64,000 nucleotides of DNA from Shewanella intestini (GTDB lineage Bacteria > Pseudomonadota > Gammaproteobacteria > Enterobacterales > Shewanellaceae). Where the stretch lies: positions 62,001 to 126,000 of the forward strand of contig NZ_JAAIKR010000006.1 in assembly GCF_018221465.1 (NCBI RefSeq), read 5' to 3'. The position numbers and the translations under genes were made by a program. Each line of letters opens with the position of its first letter. The first letter of the stretch is position 1. The notes under the pieces are model-generated. The model saw only the letters and a list, made by a program, of their open reading frames with translations, was not told where the DNA came from and did no database searches. Shown here piece by piece: positions 36,742-46,136 of the stretch.

Positions 36742-38130
36742 ATGCCAGTATCTTCTTACTCACCCCAAGTTGAATTTGACATTGTGATTGTTGGCGGCGC
36801 GATGGCTGGGGCAACGTTGGCACTGGCACTTTGTGAATACAACCGTAAAAACCCCGATAAGATTCTCCGTATTGCCTTAGTTGAAGCTAAAACCGTTGAT
36901 GCGGCTCACCCCGGGTTTGACGCCCGCGCGATTGCGATTGCTGACGGCGCGATACGTGAACTCAAACGGTTAGGTATATGGCAACACATTCAGCCACTGG
37001 GTAGCGCAATTAAACATATTCATGTGTCTGATCGCGGCCATTTTGGTATGACCACACTCGATGCCGAGTCGTTAAATCTCGCCGCATTTGGCCAAGTGGT
37101 TGAACTTGCCAGCGTTGGCAAAGTGTTAATGGCGCAGTTACAAGATTATGCCAAGCAATATCCACACTGGTTAACGCTATTTTGCCCCGCAAGTGTTGCA
37201 AGTATTACAGCACATGAAGGTCATCATCAATTACAGCTCACAACCCAAGAGCAACTTAATGCTAAGTTACTTGTCGCTGCAGATGGCGGCTTTTCTAAAG
37301 TGCGCCAACAGCTTAAACAACCCACTGAACAAGTCGACTTTAACCAAGCCGCCATTGTCGCTAACGTGGTAACCGATAGCGCTCACCAAGGCTGGGCGTA
37401 TGAACGTTTCACCGAGCACGGCCCCATTGCTTTATTACCAATGGCTGATTGTCAGGGCCAGCAACGGTTATCGTTAGTGTGGGCGATGCCGCCTAATGAG
37501 GTTGAATCACGTAAAGCCTTACCTAAAGAAGCATTTTTACAACAACTGCAACAGGCATTTGGATACCGTTGTGGGCGTTTTACCGATATAGGGCAATTAA
37601 GCAGTTACCCATTAGTGATGTCATACATGCCACGGCCGATTTATCATCGCTGCGTATTTGTCGGCAATGCAGCGCAAACCCTGCATCCGATAGCTGGCCA
37701 AGGGTTTAATTTAGGGCTACGTGATATCAGCACCTTGTTTGATGTGTTGACGCAAGCTAGAAGTAATCAAGCTAGAAGTAATCAAGCTAGAAGTAATCAA
37801 GCTAGAAGCAATCAAGTTAATAGCAATCAAGTTAATAGTACTCAATCTGAGCGCGCTCATGCCACACTTCATCAAGCAACAACAGGCAACGTTGAGGCTA
37901 ATCACCTCAAAGAGCCGTTTGATATTGGTGCTCATGCGCTGATCCATGCTTATTATCAACAGCGCCAAGTAGACCGAGACCGCACCATTAACCATATTGA
38001 ATGTTTAGTGCGTGGCTTTTCAAATCAATATTATCCATTAGTGGCAGGGCGTAATATCGGCTTAAGATTATTGTCATGGTTGCCACCATTGAAACGTCCC
38101 GTGGCTGAAGTGGCAATGGGTTGGCGTTAG
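36742..38130 (+). CDS. ubiH: UbiH: 2-octaprenyl-6-methoxyphenol hydroxylase, with an in-frame repeat insertion
   Basis: UbiH is a flavin hydroxylase of ubiquinone synthesis. The FAD start DIVIVGGAMAGATLALAL, the DG pair in LLVAADGGFSKVRQQL and the second FAD motif FVGNAAQTLHPIAGQGFNLGLRD are all present. At 462 residues it is about 70 longer than the 392 of E. coli. The excess is one stretch just after the second FAD motif. It begins with six tandem pentapeptides (four QARSN, then QVNSN and QVNST, residues 338-367) and continues to about 395. This is a species-specific insertion at a surface position. ubiI follows after 51 bp, then gcvT. Confidence 0.93.
   Translation: MPVSSYSPQVEFDIVIVGGAMAGATLALALCEYNRKNPDKILRIALVEAKTVDAAHPGFDARAIAIADGAIRELKRLGIWQHIQPLGSAIKHIHVSDRGHFGMTTLDAESLNLAAFGQVVELASVGKVLMAQLQDYAKQYPHWLTLFCPASVASITAHEGHHQLQLTTQEQLNAKLLVAADGGFSKVRQQLKQPTEQVDFNQAAIVANVVTDSAHQGWAYERFTEHGPIALLPMADCQGQQRLSLVWAMPPNEVESRKALPKEAFLQQLQQAFGYRCGRFTDIGQLSSYPLVMSYMPRPIYHRCVFVGNAAQTLHPIAGQGFNLGLRDISTLFDVLTQARSNQARSNQARSNQARSNQVNSNQVNSTQSERAHATLHQATTGNVEANHLKEPFDIGAHALIHAYYQQRQVDRDRTINHIECLVRGFSNQYYPLVAGRNIGLRLLSWLPPLKRPVAEVAMGWR
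37753..37842 (+). repeat. 15-bp in-frame tandem repeat inside ubiH (six units)
   Basis: Six consecutive units of CAAGCTAGAAGTAAT occur. Units 1-3 are identical, unit 4 has one change, and units 5-6 are diverged (CAAGTTAATAGYAVT-like). The period is a multiple of three, so copy number can change without a frameshift. The core CTAGNNGTAAT is shared with the 15-bp array at 8157. Confidence 0.97.
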
Positions 38131-38181
38131 ACGCAAGTTTTTATCAATAAAAATCAATAATAACAAGATAAAGGAACACCT

Positions 38182-39408
38182 ATGTATCAGACCCAAACCT
38201 ATGATGTAGCCATTATTGGCGGTGGTATGGTTGGCCTCGCAACCGCGATAGGCTTAGCCCAAGCTGATATGTCAGTGGTGGTGATTGACGCAAACACGAT
38301 TGAAGCCGCCACAGGTGATCCTAAACTACGAGTCAGCGCAATTAACCAAGCTAGCCAGCAATTATTAAGCAATTTAGGGGCGTGGCAATATATCGACACC
38401 GACCGCATCGGGCCATACCAAAAAATGGCCGTGTGGACGAAAGATGGCCTGGGTAAAATTAACTTTGACGCTAACAGCATTAACCAACCAACCCTTGGCA
38501 CCATCATTGAAAACCAAGCGATCAATTACGCATTGGCGCAGCGTGCTAGCGAATTTGACAACATTACCCACATACAAGGGCAACGCCTTGAACGCGCCGC
38601 CTTTGGTGAGCGTGAAGCGTGGCTCACATTAGCAAGCGGTGACAATGTCAGTGCCGCATTAGTGGTCGGCGCAGACGGCGCTAACTCTTGGGTACGCCAA
38701 CAGTGCCAAATACCGTTGACCTTTTGGGACTACGGCCATCACGCCATTGTGGCGACTGTGCGCACAGAGGTTCGTCATGATAAAACGGCTCGCCAAGCGT
38801 TTTTACCTGACGGCCCGCTAGCCATGCTGCCGTTATATGAAGATAATTTATCTTCGATTGTGTGGTCGGTATCACCCGCACAAGCTGAGCAACTACTTGC
38901 CCTTGATGACAACGAATTTAATAAAGCGCTGACTTGCGCCTTTGAAAGCCGTTTAGGGCTGTGCGAAGTGGTTAGCGAACGCCATGCGTTCCCATTAAGG
39001 ATGCGTTATGCGCGCCATTTTGCGCGCCACCGTTTAGTACTGGCAGGCGATGCGGCACACACCATTCATCCTCTTGCAGGTCAAGGCGTTAATCTTGGCT
39101 TTTTAGACGCCGCGAGTATTGTGCAAATGGTGGCTGAACTGCATGAAAACGGCAAAGATGTCGGCGACTATCGCCACTTACGTGCATTAGAGCGCTGGCG
39201 TAAAGCCGATGCGATGGAAATGATCGCGGCAATGGAAGGCTTTAAACGTTTATTTGCAGGTACAAATCCGCTTAAAAATACCCTGTTAAATGTGGGATTA
39301 TCATTGCTTGATAATGTCGCTAGTCTGAAAACAGTTTTCATCAAACAAGCCATGGGTAATAAAGCCAGTTTACCTAAGCTATGCCAAAGCACAAAACCAA
39401 CCCAATAA
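38182..39408 (+). CDS. ubiI: FAD-dependent ubiquinone hydroxylase UbiI (VisC)
   Basis: UbiI hydroxylates C5 in aerobic ubiquinone synthesis. The FAD motif DVAIIGGGMVGLATAIGL is at the N-terminus. The middle DG motif is VVGADGANSWVRQQC, and the second FAD motif is LAGDAAHTIHPLAGQGVNLGFLDA. Its 408 residues match the family. AAGGA precedes the ATG. It lies between ubiH and gcvT as in E. coli (visC). A weak hairpin after the stop may partly end transcription before gcvT. Confidence 0.93.
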   Translation: MYQTQTYDVAIIGGGMVGLATAIGLAQADMSVVVIDANTIEAATGDPKLRVSAINQASQQLLSNLGAWQYIDTDRIGPYQKMAVWTKDGLGKINFDANSINQPTLGTIIENQAINYALAQRASEFDNITHIQGQRLERAAFGEREAWLTLASGDNVSAALVVGADGANSWVRQQCQIPLTFWDYGHHAIVATVRTEVRHDKTARQAFLPDGPLAMLPLYEDNLSSIVWSVSPAQAEQLLALDDNEFNKALTCAFESRLGLCEVVSERHAFPLRMRYARHFARHRLVLAGDAAHTIHPLAGQGVNLGFLDAASIVQMVAELHENGKDVGDYRHLRALERWRKADAMEMIAAMEGFKRLFAGTNPLKNTLLNVGLSLLDNVASLKTVFIKQAMGNKASLPKLCQSTKPTQ

Positions 39409-39414
39409 TGTGAT

Positions 39415-39457
39415 AAAACAGTTATATATCAACTGTTCCAATAACATAACTGTTTTT
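39415..39457 (+). terminator. Hairpin with alternative pairing after ubiI / before gcvT
   Basis: AAAACAGTTAT (39415-39425) can pair with ATAACTGTTTT (39446-39456) to form a T-ended hairpin with a 20-nt loop. The same left arm ACAGTT can instead pair with the nearer AACTGT at 39431-39436. The first form looks like a terminator for ubiI. The competing form is noted as a possible switch without further support. Confidence 0.5.
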
Positions 39458-39528
39458 GTTACAAAAAAGCCCGTATTTAATGCATTAGCAAAACTAATGT
39501 ATTAAACGTCAGATTAGAAAATTTTTTT

Positions 39529-39557
39529 ATATACAATTCACTAAGGGTGGGTATAAT
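39529..39557 (+). promoter_or_regulatory. Probable sigma70 promoter of gcvT
   Basis: A perfect TATAAT occurs at 39552-39557, 67 bp before the gcvT ATG. It is preceded by an AT-rich -35 region with no good consensus hexamer. In E. coli gcvTHP is activated by GcvA and Lrp, which would fit a weak -35. I see no glycine riboswitch here. Confidence 0.5.
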
Positions 39558-39623
39558 TTTTGGCGCATTTTATCAAATACCTAGATCACGTTTCGACGCG
39601 ATATACCCAATGAAGGCATAACA

Positions 39624-40718
39624 ATGGCTAGCAAAACTGTTCTTTATACCAAGCACTTAGCATCAAACGCCAAAATGGTGGATTTTCACGGTTGGGAAAT
39701 GCCAATTAACTATGGCTCTCAAATAGAAGAACACCACGCAGTGCGCCAAGACGCAGGCATGTTTGACGTTTCTCACATGACTGTAGTTGATGTAACTGGC
39801 TCCCAAGCGCGTGACTTTTTGCGTAAATTGTTAGCCAACGATGTTGCTAAGTTAACCGTAACAGGCAAAGCCCTTTACGGCGGTATGTTAGATGAAAACG
39901 CAGGCGTGATTGACGACCTGATCACGTATTATTTGTCAGACACCCATTACCGCATTGTAGTGAACTCGGCAACGCGCGAAAAAGACCTTGCGTGGATCAA
40001 TAAACAAGCCAGTGCTTATGATGTTAGCGTGACTGAACGCCCTGAACTGGCCATGATTGCCGTACAAGGCCCTAATGCCAAAGCCAAAGCTGCCACCGTA
40101 TTTAGCGCCGAACAAAATAGCGCAATTGAAGGCATGAAAATGTTCTTTGGCGTGCAAGCAGACTCATTATTTATTGCTACAACAGGTTATACCGGTGAAG
40201 CGGGTTACGAAATTATTGTTCCACAAGAGCAGGCGCAAGACCTATGGCAAGCCTTGCTAGATGCGGGAGTTAAACCCTGTGGTTTAGGGGCGCGTGACAC
40301 CTTACGCTTAGAAGCAGGTATGAACCTCTACGGCCAAGACATGGACGAAAGCATTAATCCACTTGCCGCGAACATGGGCTGGACTGTCGCATGGGAACCA
40401 AGCGAGCGTGACTTTATTGGCCGCCAAGCGCTAAGCCAAATAAAAGCAGCCGGCACCGACAAACTGGTGGGCTTAGTGATGGAAGCAAAAGGCGTACTCC
40501 GCCACGATATGGCAGTATTTTTTACTGACGAAAACGGCGTTGAGCACCAAGGTCGCATTACCAGTGGTACGTTCTCGCCAACATTAGGGTATTCAATCGC
40601 CATGGCGCGTGTGCCTAATGGTATTGGTCAGGTGGCCGAAGTTGAAATGCGTAAAAAGCGTGTGGCAGTAAAAGTGATTGCGCCTAGCTTTGTACGTAAT
40701 GGCAAACAAGCATTCTAA
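39624..40718 (+). CDS. gcvT: Glycine cleavage system T protein (aminomethyltransferase)
   Basis: GcvT releases ammonia from the aminomethyl group on GcvH and passes the one-carbon unit to tetrahydrofolate. The 364-residue protein has the family start [20 protein letters not shown] and the folate-site patterns [14 protein letters not shown] and [20 protein letters not shown]. It is the first gene of the gcvTHP cluster. AAGG precedes the ATG. The C1 unit made here feeds the folate pool that also involves the nearby ygfA product. Confidence 0.96.
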   Translation: MASKTVLYTKHLASNAKMVDFHGWEMPINYGSQIEEHHAVRQDAGMFDVSHMTVVDVTGSQARDFLRKLLANDVAKLTVTGKALYGGMLDENAGVIDDLITYYLSDTHYRIVVNSATREKDLAWINKQASAYDVSVTERPELAMIAVQGPNAKAKAATVFSAEQNSAIEGMKMFFGVQADSLFIATTGYTGEAGYEIIVPQEQAQDLWQALLDAGVKPCGLGARDTLRLEAGMNLYGQDMDESINPLAANMGWTVAWEPSERDFIGRQALSQIKAAGTDKLVGLVMEAKGVLRHDMAVFFTDENGVEHQGRITSGTFSPTLGYSIAMARVPNGIGQVAEVEMRKKRVAVKVIAPSFVRNGKQAF

Positions 40719-40957
40719 TGTGAGTGGTATCGGTTAACGCTATTGTCTTTTGCATTGATGGGCTTGTGAATCATTAACAAGCATCAGTGCCAGAACAGGG
40801 ATGCAATACAATCGCTTTTACGACACATTTTTGCCACTTACATATTTTGGTACCGCCCGTAATTAGATAATATCAGTCATAGTTGATGACTCAATACGTG
40901 TACCATTAACCCGAATAATAATTGCGCTTTAAATTTATCAATATAGGAATTATGACA

Positions 40958-41347
40958 ATGAGCAACATTCCAGCAGAATTAAAATATGCTTCTTCACACG
41001 AGTGGATCCGTAAAGAAGCTGACGGTAGCTACACCGTGGGCATTACTGAACATGCTCAAGAATTGCTTGGTGACATGGTATTTGTTGAATTACCAGAAGT
41101 TGGCGACACCGTTACCGCTGGTGAAGACTGCGCAGTAGCTGAGTCTGTTAAAGCGGCATCTGACATTTATGCGCCAATTTCAGGCGAAGTCGTCGCAATT
41201 AACGAATCACTAGAAGATTCACCAGAATTGGTAAACAGCGACGCATTTGACGACGGTTGGTTCTTCCGCGTGATGCCAAGTGATGAAGCTGAAGTAGATT
41301 CGTTGCTTAACGCTGAAGGCTACCAAGAAGTTATTGACGAAGATTAA
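40958..41347 (+). CDS. gcvH: Glycine cleavage system H protein
   Basis: GcvH carries the lipoyl-lysine arm that shuttles the aminomethyl intermediate between GcvP, GcvT and the L protein. The lipoylated lysine is in [16 protein letters not shown] (near residue 65). The ATG at 40958 ([10 protein letters not shown]) gives 129 residues, the E. coli length. Upstream codons in the same frame, including the ATG at 40952 and a TTG at 40922, are not family-like. An AGGAAT ribosome site fits 40952 or 40958. Confidence 0.95.
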   Translation: MSNIPAELKYASSHEWIRKEADGSYTVGITEHAQELLGDMVFVELPEVGDTVTAGEDCAVAESVKAASDIYAPISGEVVAINESLEDSPELVNSDAFDDGWFFRVMPSDEAEVDSLLNAEGYQEVIDED

Positions 41348-41362
41348 TTTGTCGAACCGCTA

Positions 41363-41387
41363 AAAGCTCCTCAGGGAGCTTTTTTTG
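41363..41387 (+). terminator. Terminator after gcvH
   Basis: AAAGCTCC pairs with GGAGCTTT around a TCAG loop, followed by seven T. It would limit read-through from gcvTH into gcvP, about 360 bp downstream. Confidence 0.85.
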
Positions 41388-41748
41388 TTATGGCATCCAT
41401 TGTCGCGCCAGCCCTTATTTCAAAGTAGTAAACTGTAGGCATTAGCGCTTAACCATTATCACCAATAGCTGTTATCACTATTGTCGTTGCAGTTAACGCA
41501 ACACATAAGTGCTTATGGCAACCTTGTGGTAATGCAGGTAACCATAACCGCAGTAACGTAATGCTAGCACTCAATGGCAATGAATGGTTTTCCACCTACA
41601 GCGGCAAACCATGTGGGTGATTTTCACGTATAACAATATCGGGCAAAGACCTCACTTAACGCGTGAATTGACCTTCAATAAAAAATAACACTTTACCGGC
41701 TCTGTGCCCTACAGCATGAAAACCGGGTAATTGGGAATACGATTGATC
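41388..41748. promoter_or_regulatory. Intergenic region between gcvH and gcvP
   Basis: About 360 bp follow the gcvH terminator. In E. coli these genes are almost contiguous, so the gap suggests that gcvP has its own promoter here. I see no gene or clear regulatory repeat. The ribosome site for gcvP (GGGA about 15 bp upstream) is poor. Confidence 0.4.
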
Positions 41749-44637
41749 ATGACTAAGCAAACACTGACACAATTAGAGCAGCACGAGTTATTTTTGACTC
41801 GTCATATTGGCCCCAATGAACAGCAGCAACAAGATATGCTCAACTTTGTTGGCGCTGAGTCATTAGAAGATTTAACCGCGCAAACTGTGCCCGGTGCCAT
41901 CCGTTTACCGCAAGAATTAACCATTGGTGATTCATGTGGTGAAGCCGAAGGTACGGCTTACATTCGCAGCATTGCCGATAAAAACAAAGTATTCAAAAGC
42001 TACATCGGCATGGGCTACTACGGCACTGATGTGCCTAACGTCATTTTACGTAACGTGTTTGAAAATCCGGGTTGGTACACAGCGTATACGCCATATCAGC
42101 CTGAAATCGCCCAAGGCCGTTTAGAAGCCATTTTAAACTTCCAACAAATGTCGATGGACCTAACCGGCCTTGACCTTGCATCGGCATCCTTACTTGATGA
42201 AGCAACCGCCGCTGCTGAAGCTATGGCCATGGCCAAGCGTGTTTCTAAAGCCAAAAAAGCCAATATCTTCTTTGTGGCAGATGACGTATTCCCACAAACA
42301 TTAGATGTTGTGCAAACCCGTGCAGAATGTTTTGGTTTTGACGTGATTGTTGGGCCTGCTGAAGATGCCGTAAACTACGAGTTATTTGGCGCATTGTTTC
42401 AATACACCAACCGCCATGGTGAAATCACCGACAACACCGAGTTGTTTGCCAAGCTAGCAGCCAAGAAAGCCATTGTTACCGTTGCCGCTGATATTATGTC
42501 ACTGGTACTGCTTAAGTCGCCAGGTTCAATGGGGGCCGACATCGTATTTGGTAGTGCGCAGCGTTTTGGCGTACCAATGGGATACGGCGGACCACACGCC
42601 GCCTTCTTTGTTGCCCGTGACGCGCACAAGCGTTCAATGCCGGGTCGTATTATCGGGGTGTCAAAAGACACCCGTGGTAACCAAGCGTTGCGTATGGCAA
42701 TGCAAACGCGCGAGCAACACATTCGCCGCGAAAAAGCCAACTCAAACATTTGTACTGCGCAAATCTTACTCGCCAATATGGCATCGTTTTACGCGGTATT
42801 TCATGGCCCACAAGGGCTTAAAACCATTGCAAGTCGTATTAACCGTTTAACTGACATTCTAGCCAATGGCTTAACCGCTAAAGGCGTTGAGTTAGTCAAC
42901 AGTACTTGGTTTGACACCGTTAGTGTTAAAGGCTTAGACGTGGCGGCAGTAACTGCTCGCGCAGTTAAAGCTGAACTTAACCTACGTATTGATGCAGACG
43001 GCACAGTGGGGATCAGCGTAGATGAAACCACCACACGCGAAGATATCGCGCAGTTATTTGAGGTGATTATCGGCGTCGGTCACGGGTTAGACGTTGCAGC
43101 AATCGATGCTGACATCATTGTTAACGGTTCACGCTCAATTCCAGCAGAACTTGAGCGTAAAGACGCTATCTTGACTCACCCAACATTCAATCGCTACCAA
43201 AGCGAAACTGAAATGATGCGTTACATCAAGCGTCTAGAAAACAAAGATTTAGCCCTTAATCATTCAATGATTTCGCTTGGTTCTTGTACCATGAAGCTCA
43301 ACGCCGCTGTTGAAATGCTGCCGGTAAGCTGGCCAGAATTTGCCAACATGCATCCATTTTGCCCGCTTGAGCAAGCTCAAGGTTACACTCAGCTAATTGA
43401 TGAGTTATCTGATTTTTTAGTTAACATCACCGGCTACGATGCTGTATGTATTCAGCCTAACTCAGGCGCACAGGGCGAATACGCAGGTTTACTTGCGATT
43501 AAAAAATACCACGAGTCACGCGGGGAAGGGCACAGAAACATCTGTTTAATCCCACAATCTGCTCACGGTACCAACCCCGCTTCTGCGCAGCTTGCTGGCA
43601 TGAAAGTTGTGGTAACGGCCTGTGACAAACAAGGCAACGTTGACCTTGATGACTTAACAGCCAAAGCCGCAGAGCTTGCTGATAACTTGTCGTGCATCAT
43701 GGTGACATACCCATCAACCCACGGTGTGTATGAAGAATCAATTGCTCAAATTTGTGAAATAGTGCATCAACATGGCGGCCAAGTGTATCTTGATGGCGCC
43801 AACATGAACGCTCAAGTGGGCTTAACCTCACCGGGCTTTATCGGCGCAGACGTCTCGCACCTTAACCTGCATAAAACCTTCGCGATTCCTCATGGCGGCG
43901 GTGGACCAGGTATGGGCCCAATCGGCATTAAAAAGCATTTAGCGCCGTTTGTTGCAGGTCACCAAATCGTTAAACCCGGTCGTGAAAGCGACAACAATGG
44001 CGCAGTATCAGCCGCGCCATACGGCAGTGCTAGCATCCTCCCAATCAGCTGGATGTACATTAAACTGCTGGGTACTAAAGGCGTGAAACAGTCTACGCAA
44101 ATGGCACTGTTAAATGCCAACTACGTGATGAAAAAGCTATCAGGCCATTACCCAGTATTATTTACTGGCCGTAACGACCGCGTGGCGCACGAATGTATTA
44201 TCGACCTGCGCCCGCTTAAAGAGTCATCCGGCGTGACCGAAATGGACATTGCTAAGCGTCTTAATGACTATGGCTTCCACGCACCAACCATGAGCTTCCC
44301 CGTCGCGGGCACGCTGATGATTGAACCAACAGAATCCGAGTCAAAAGTTGAGCTAGACCGTTTCGTTGAAGCGATGATTTCAATTCGCAGCGAAATCGCT
44401 AAAGTTGAAGCAGGCGAGTGGCCAGCGGACAACAACCCACTGCACAATGCGCCGCATACCCTAGCCGACATTATGGACAGCGAGTTTGATTCACGCCCTT
44501 ACAGCCGTGAAGAAGCCGTTTTCCCGACAGCAGCAGTTAAGGCGAATAAGTTTTGGCCGACGGTGAATCGTATTGATGATGTGTACGGAGACCGCAATCT
44601 AATGTGTAGTTGTGTCCCTATCTCTGATTACGAGTAA
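41749..44637 (+). CDS. gcvP: Glycine dehydrogenase (decarboxylating), P protein
   Basis: GcvP decarboxylates glycine on PLP and loads the aminomethyl group onto GcvH. The single-chain form has 962 residues (E. coli 957). The PLP lysine lies in [18 protein letters not shown] in the C-terminal half. The N-terminal half, from [10 protein letters not shown], is the duplicated, inactive PLP fold. The frame opens at a TTG at 41731; the ATG at 41749 ([13 protein letters not shown]) is preferred. It ends the conserved ygfB-ubiHI-gcvTHP block. The accessory island begins after its terminators. Confidence 0.96.
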   Translation: MTKQTLTQLEQHELFLTRHIGPNEQQQQDMLNFVGAESLEDLTAQTVPGAIRLPQELTIGDSCGEAEGTAYIRSIADKNKVFKSYIGMGYYGTDVPNVILRNVFENPGWYTAYTPYQPEIAQGRLEAILNFQQMSMDLTGLDLASASLLDEATAAAEAMAMAKRVSKAKKANIFFVADDVFPQTLDVVQTRAECFGFDVIVGPAEDAVNYELFGALFQYTNRHGEITDNTELFAKLAAKKAIVTVAADIMSLVLLKSPGSMGADIVFGSAQRFGVPMGYGGPHAAFFVARDAHKRSMPGRIIGVSKDTRGNQALRMAMQTREQHIRREKANSNICTAQILLANMASFYAVFHGPQGLKTIASRINRLTDILANGLTAKGVELVNSTWFDTVSVKGLDVAAVTARAVKAELNLRIDADGTVGISVDETTTREDIAQLFEVIIGVGHGLDVAAIDADIIVNGSRSIPAELERKDAILTHPTFNRYQSETEMMRYIKRLENKDLALNHSMISLGSCTMKLNAAVEMLPVSWPEFANMHPFCPLEQAQGYTQLIDELSDFLVNITGYDAVCIQPNSGAQGEYAGLLAIKKYHESRGEGHRNICLIPQSAHGTNPASAQLAGMKVVVTACDKQGNVDLDDLTAKAAELADNLSCIMVTYPSTHGVYEESIAQICEIVHQHGGQVYLDGANMNAQVGLTSPGFIGADVSHLNLHKTFAIPHGGGGPGMGPIGIKKHLAPFVAGHQIVKPGRESDNNGAVSAAPYGSASILPISWMYIKLLGTKGVKQSTQMALLNANYVMKKLSGHYPVLFTGRNDRVAHECIIDLRPLKESSGVTEMDIAKRLNDYGFHAPTMSFPVAGTLMIEPTESESKVELDRFVEAMISIRSEIAKVEAGEWPADNNPLHNAPHTLADIMDSEFDSRPYSREEAVFPTAAVKANKFWPTVNRIDDVYGDRNLMCSCVPISDYE

Positions 44638-44803
44638 TAATGGCTACTTGGCCTCGATAATACGGCTTCAGTTTAAGCTTTTCGCTGCTCATTGACACCA
44701 GTCAACTCCGCGGTGAAAACCTCAAACTTCCTTGTCTTATCATCGGCAGTAACGCCATTATCGAGGTAGCTTGCTTCATTGAAGTTTAGAAACTTATAAA
44801 GAG

Positions 44804-44832
44804 AAAAAGCGACCTTAGGGTCGTTTTTTTTT
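44804..44832 (+). terminator. Terminator after gcvP
   Basis: A GCGACC/GGGTCG hairpin with an A-run before and nine T after. It lies about 170 bp downstream of the stop codon. A degenerate copy (AAAAGCGCCTTAGGGTCTTTT) occurs at 44971-44991. Confidence 0.85.
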
Positions 44833-44890
44833 CAGGCGTTGATGTAAGTCGGGAATTAAGTTTGTGACTGAGTAGAATACAAAACAAGCT

Positions 44891-44920
44891 AAAGGCGAAT
44901 CAGAAATGATTCGCCTTTTT
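44891..44920. terminator. Second strong hairpin at the left edge of the accessory island
   Basis: AAAGGCGAATCA pairs with TGATTCGCCTTT around a GAAA tetraloop, followed by a T-run. Symmetric enough to stop transcription from either strand. Confidence 0.85.
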
Positions 44921-45046
44921 GTTGGCTTAAATTTTATCAGGGTTTAAGTTTTGCTGAATTGCTTTGGGACAAAAGCGCCTTAGGGTCTTTTATGAGCTGG
45001 ATACACAAAATCAATATTTTAAGTTAGGGAAAGTTGGGCGGTAACT

Positions 45047-45652
45047 TTAGTAATGGTCAGAACTAATCAATGGTGTCCCGTTATCAGAGCCTATCTCTAA
45101 TATTTCGCAGACAATAGCATAGTAACGTTTGAGTATTCCATTAACGGTGTATCCGTTAGCATGTGTGTTTAGTGAGCGGATTGTAGGAAAATTACCCCAG
45201 CCGTTAGTCTTGTCGAGGTATTCGTTAACATCCCAGTGACGCTGAAAACCATGTTTTATGAATAACCCACAATAAGCAGTTAACTCCCGAACTTCAGCAA
45301 GTGTGAAGGATGACATAGACGACAACCTATGCTGAATGAGAGGTTTCTGTGAAGCTAGAGTTTCAATAGTTGCTCTTAGCTGAACGATAGTATTTTTTAA
45401 CTGTGCTTCCACTTGTGCCCACTCTTGTTGTGAGCACTTTAAAGCTTCTATTTCAGAGTGAAAGGCTCTCGTTTGTTTGTCAAAGAAGTCACTTAAAATA
45501 CTTGATAACTTTTCTCCGCCTTCAAGCCTCTCCTTAACAGCGTTTGCGGAATTTTTACTGTATTCAGTATGTAATTCGATATCCCCCAAGCAGATATTGT
45601 AGACTGTTAAGTCTGATGCGTCTGTTGTGCGTTTAACGTTATAGGTGGTCAT
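45047..45652 (-). CDS. Unrecognised 201-residue coiled-coil protein of the accessory island
   Basis: I do not recognise a family. The N-terminal 50 residues (MTTYNVKRTTDASDLTVYNI) are followed by a predicted coiled coil from about residue 60 to 105 (EIEALKCSQQEWAQVEAQLK). A C-terminal domain follows, with aromatic clusters such as GYTVNGILKRYYAIVCEIL. No signal peptide or catalytic motif is seen. It is the most distal of the minus-strand genes beside the Type I restriction operon. An AAGAAAAAAT stretch precedes the ATG. Real gene status is supported by the length and sensible composition; the function is unknown. Confidence 0.62.
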   Translation of the reverse strand: MTTYNVKRTTDASDLTVYNICLGDIELHTEYSKNSANAVKERLEGGEKLSSILSDFFDKQTRAFHSEIEALKCSQQEWAQVEAQLKNTIVQLRATIETLASQKPLIQHRLSSMSSFTLAEVRELTAYCGLFIKHGFQRHWDVNEYLDKTNGWGNFPTIRSLNTHANGYTVNGILKRYYAIVCEILEIGSDNGTPLISSDHY

Positions 45653-45700
45653 ATTTTTTCTTGTTTAAGGTCATTAGAGTGAATAGCCAAACAGGTGACG

Positions 45701-46027
45701 CTACTTATTAAATACACTCTTATTTGATGAGTAAAATCGATAATAAGCGGAGTGAAGCGGAGTATTAGTTGTTTCACACCAGTAAATCTCAATTAAATCA
45801 GCCATCCCATCAGCAGAGCTTTGCAGGCCAAATACATCTACATACGGCTTCATCAGAGCTTTTTCCATAAAGCTCTCAATTTCATGTTGCGCTCTTTGTT
45901 GGGCTTGCTTATGTAAAACAGTTCTTGCTTCACCGCCAACTGACATAGCATCGTTACAAGTTATTACGGTAGACGCTAATGCGCCAGTTGATGCAATTAA
46001 AAAGAAGAATACAGATAGCATTTTCAT
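45701..46027 (-). CDS. Small exported protein, unrecognised (108 residues)
   Basis: The N-terminus MKMLSVFFFLIASTGALAST is a clear Sec signal peptide with a likely cut after GALA. The mature part of about 90 residues is helical, with two cysteines (C24 and one in IYWCETT) that may form a disulfide in the periplasm. No family is recognised. It lies 48 bp upstream of the coiled-coil gene, same strand, and 109 bp downstream of the C2H2-finger gene. The exported location is unusual next to a restriction system. Confidence 0.65.
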   Translation of the reverse strand: MKMLSVFFFLIASTGALASTVITCNDAMSVGGEARTVLHKQAQQRAQHEIESFMEKALMKPYVDVFGLQSSADGMADLIEIYWCETTNTPLHSAYYRFYSSNKSVFNK

Positions 46028-46136
46028 TTTTTATGTTTCCAATTTTTTAACTTAAAGTGTCTTAGCGAATGTATCTAAATATAGCCTGATATCCACAGCT
46101 ATTTGGGTTATATGGTACGGTTTGATTACAGTTATG

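Noticed and set aside
39409-39623. Glycine riboswitch upstream of gcvT
   Set aside because: The gcvT leader is short and lacks the paired aptamer cores and conserved G-rich motifs of the glycine riboswitch; only a TATAAT box and a hairpin are visible.
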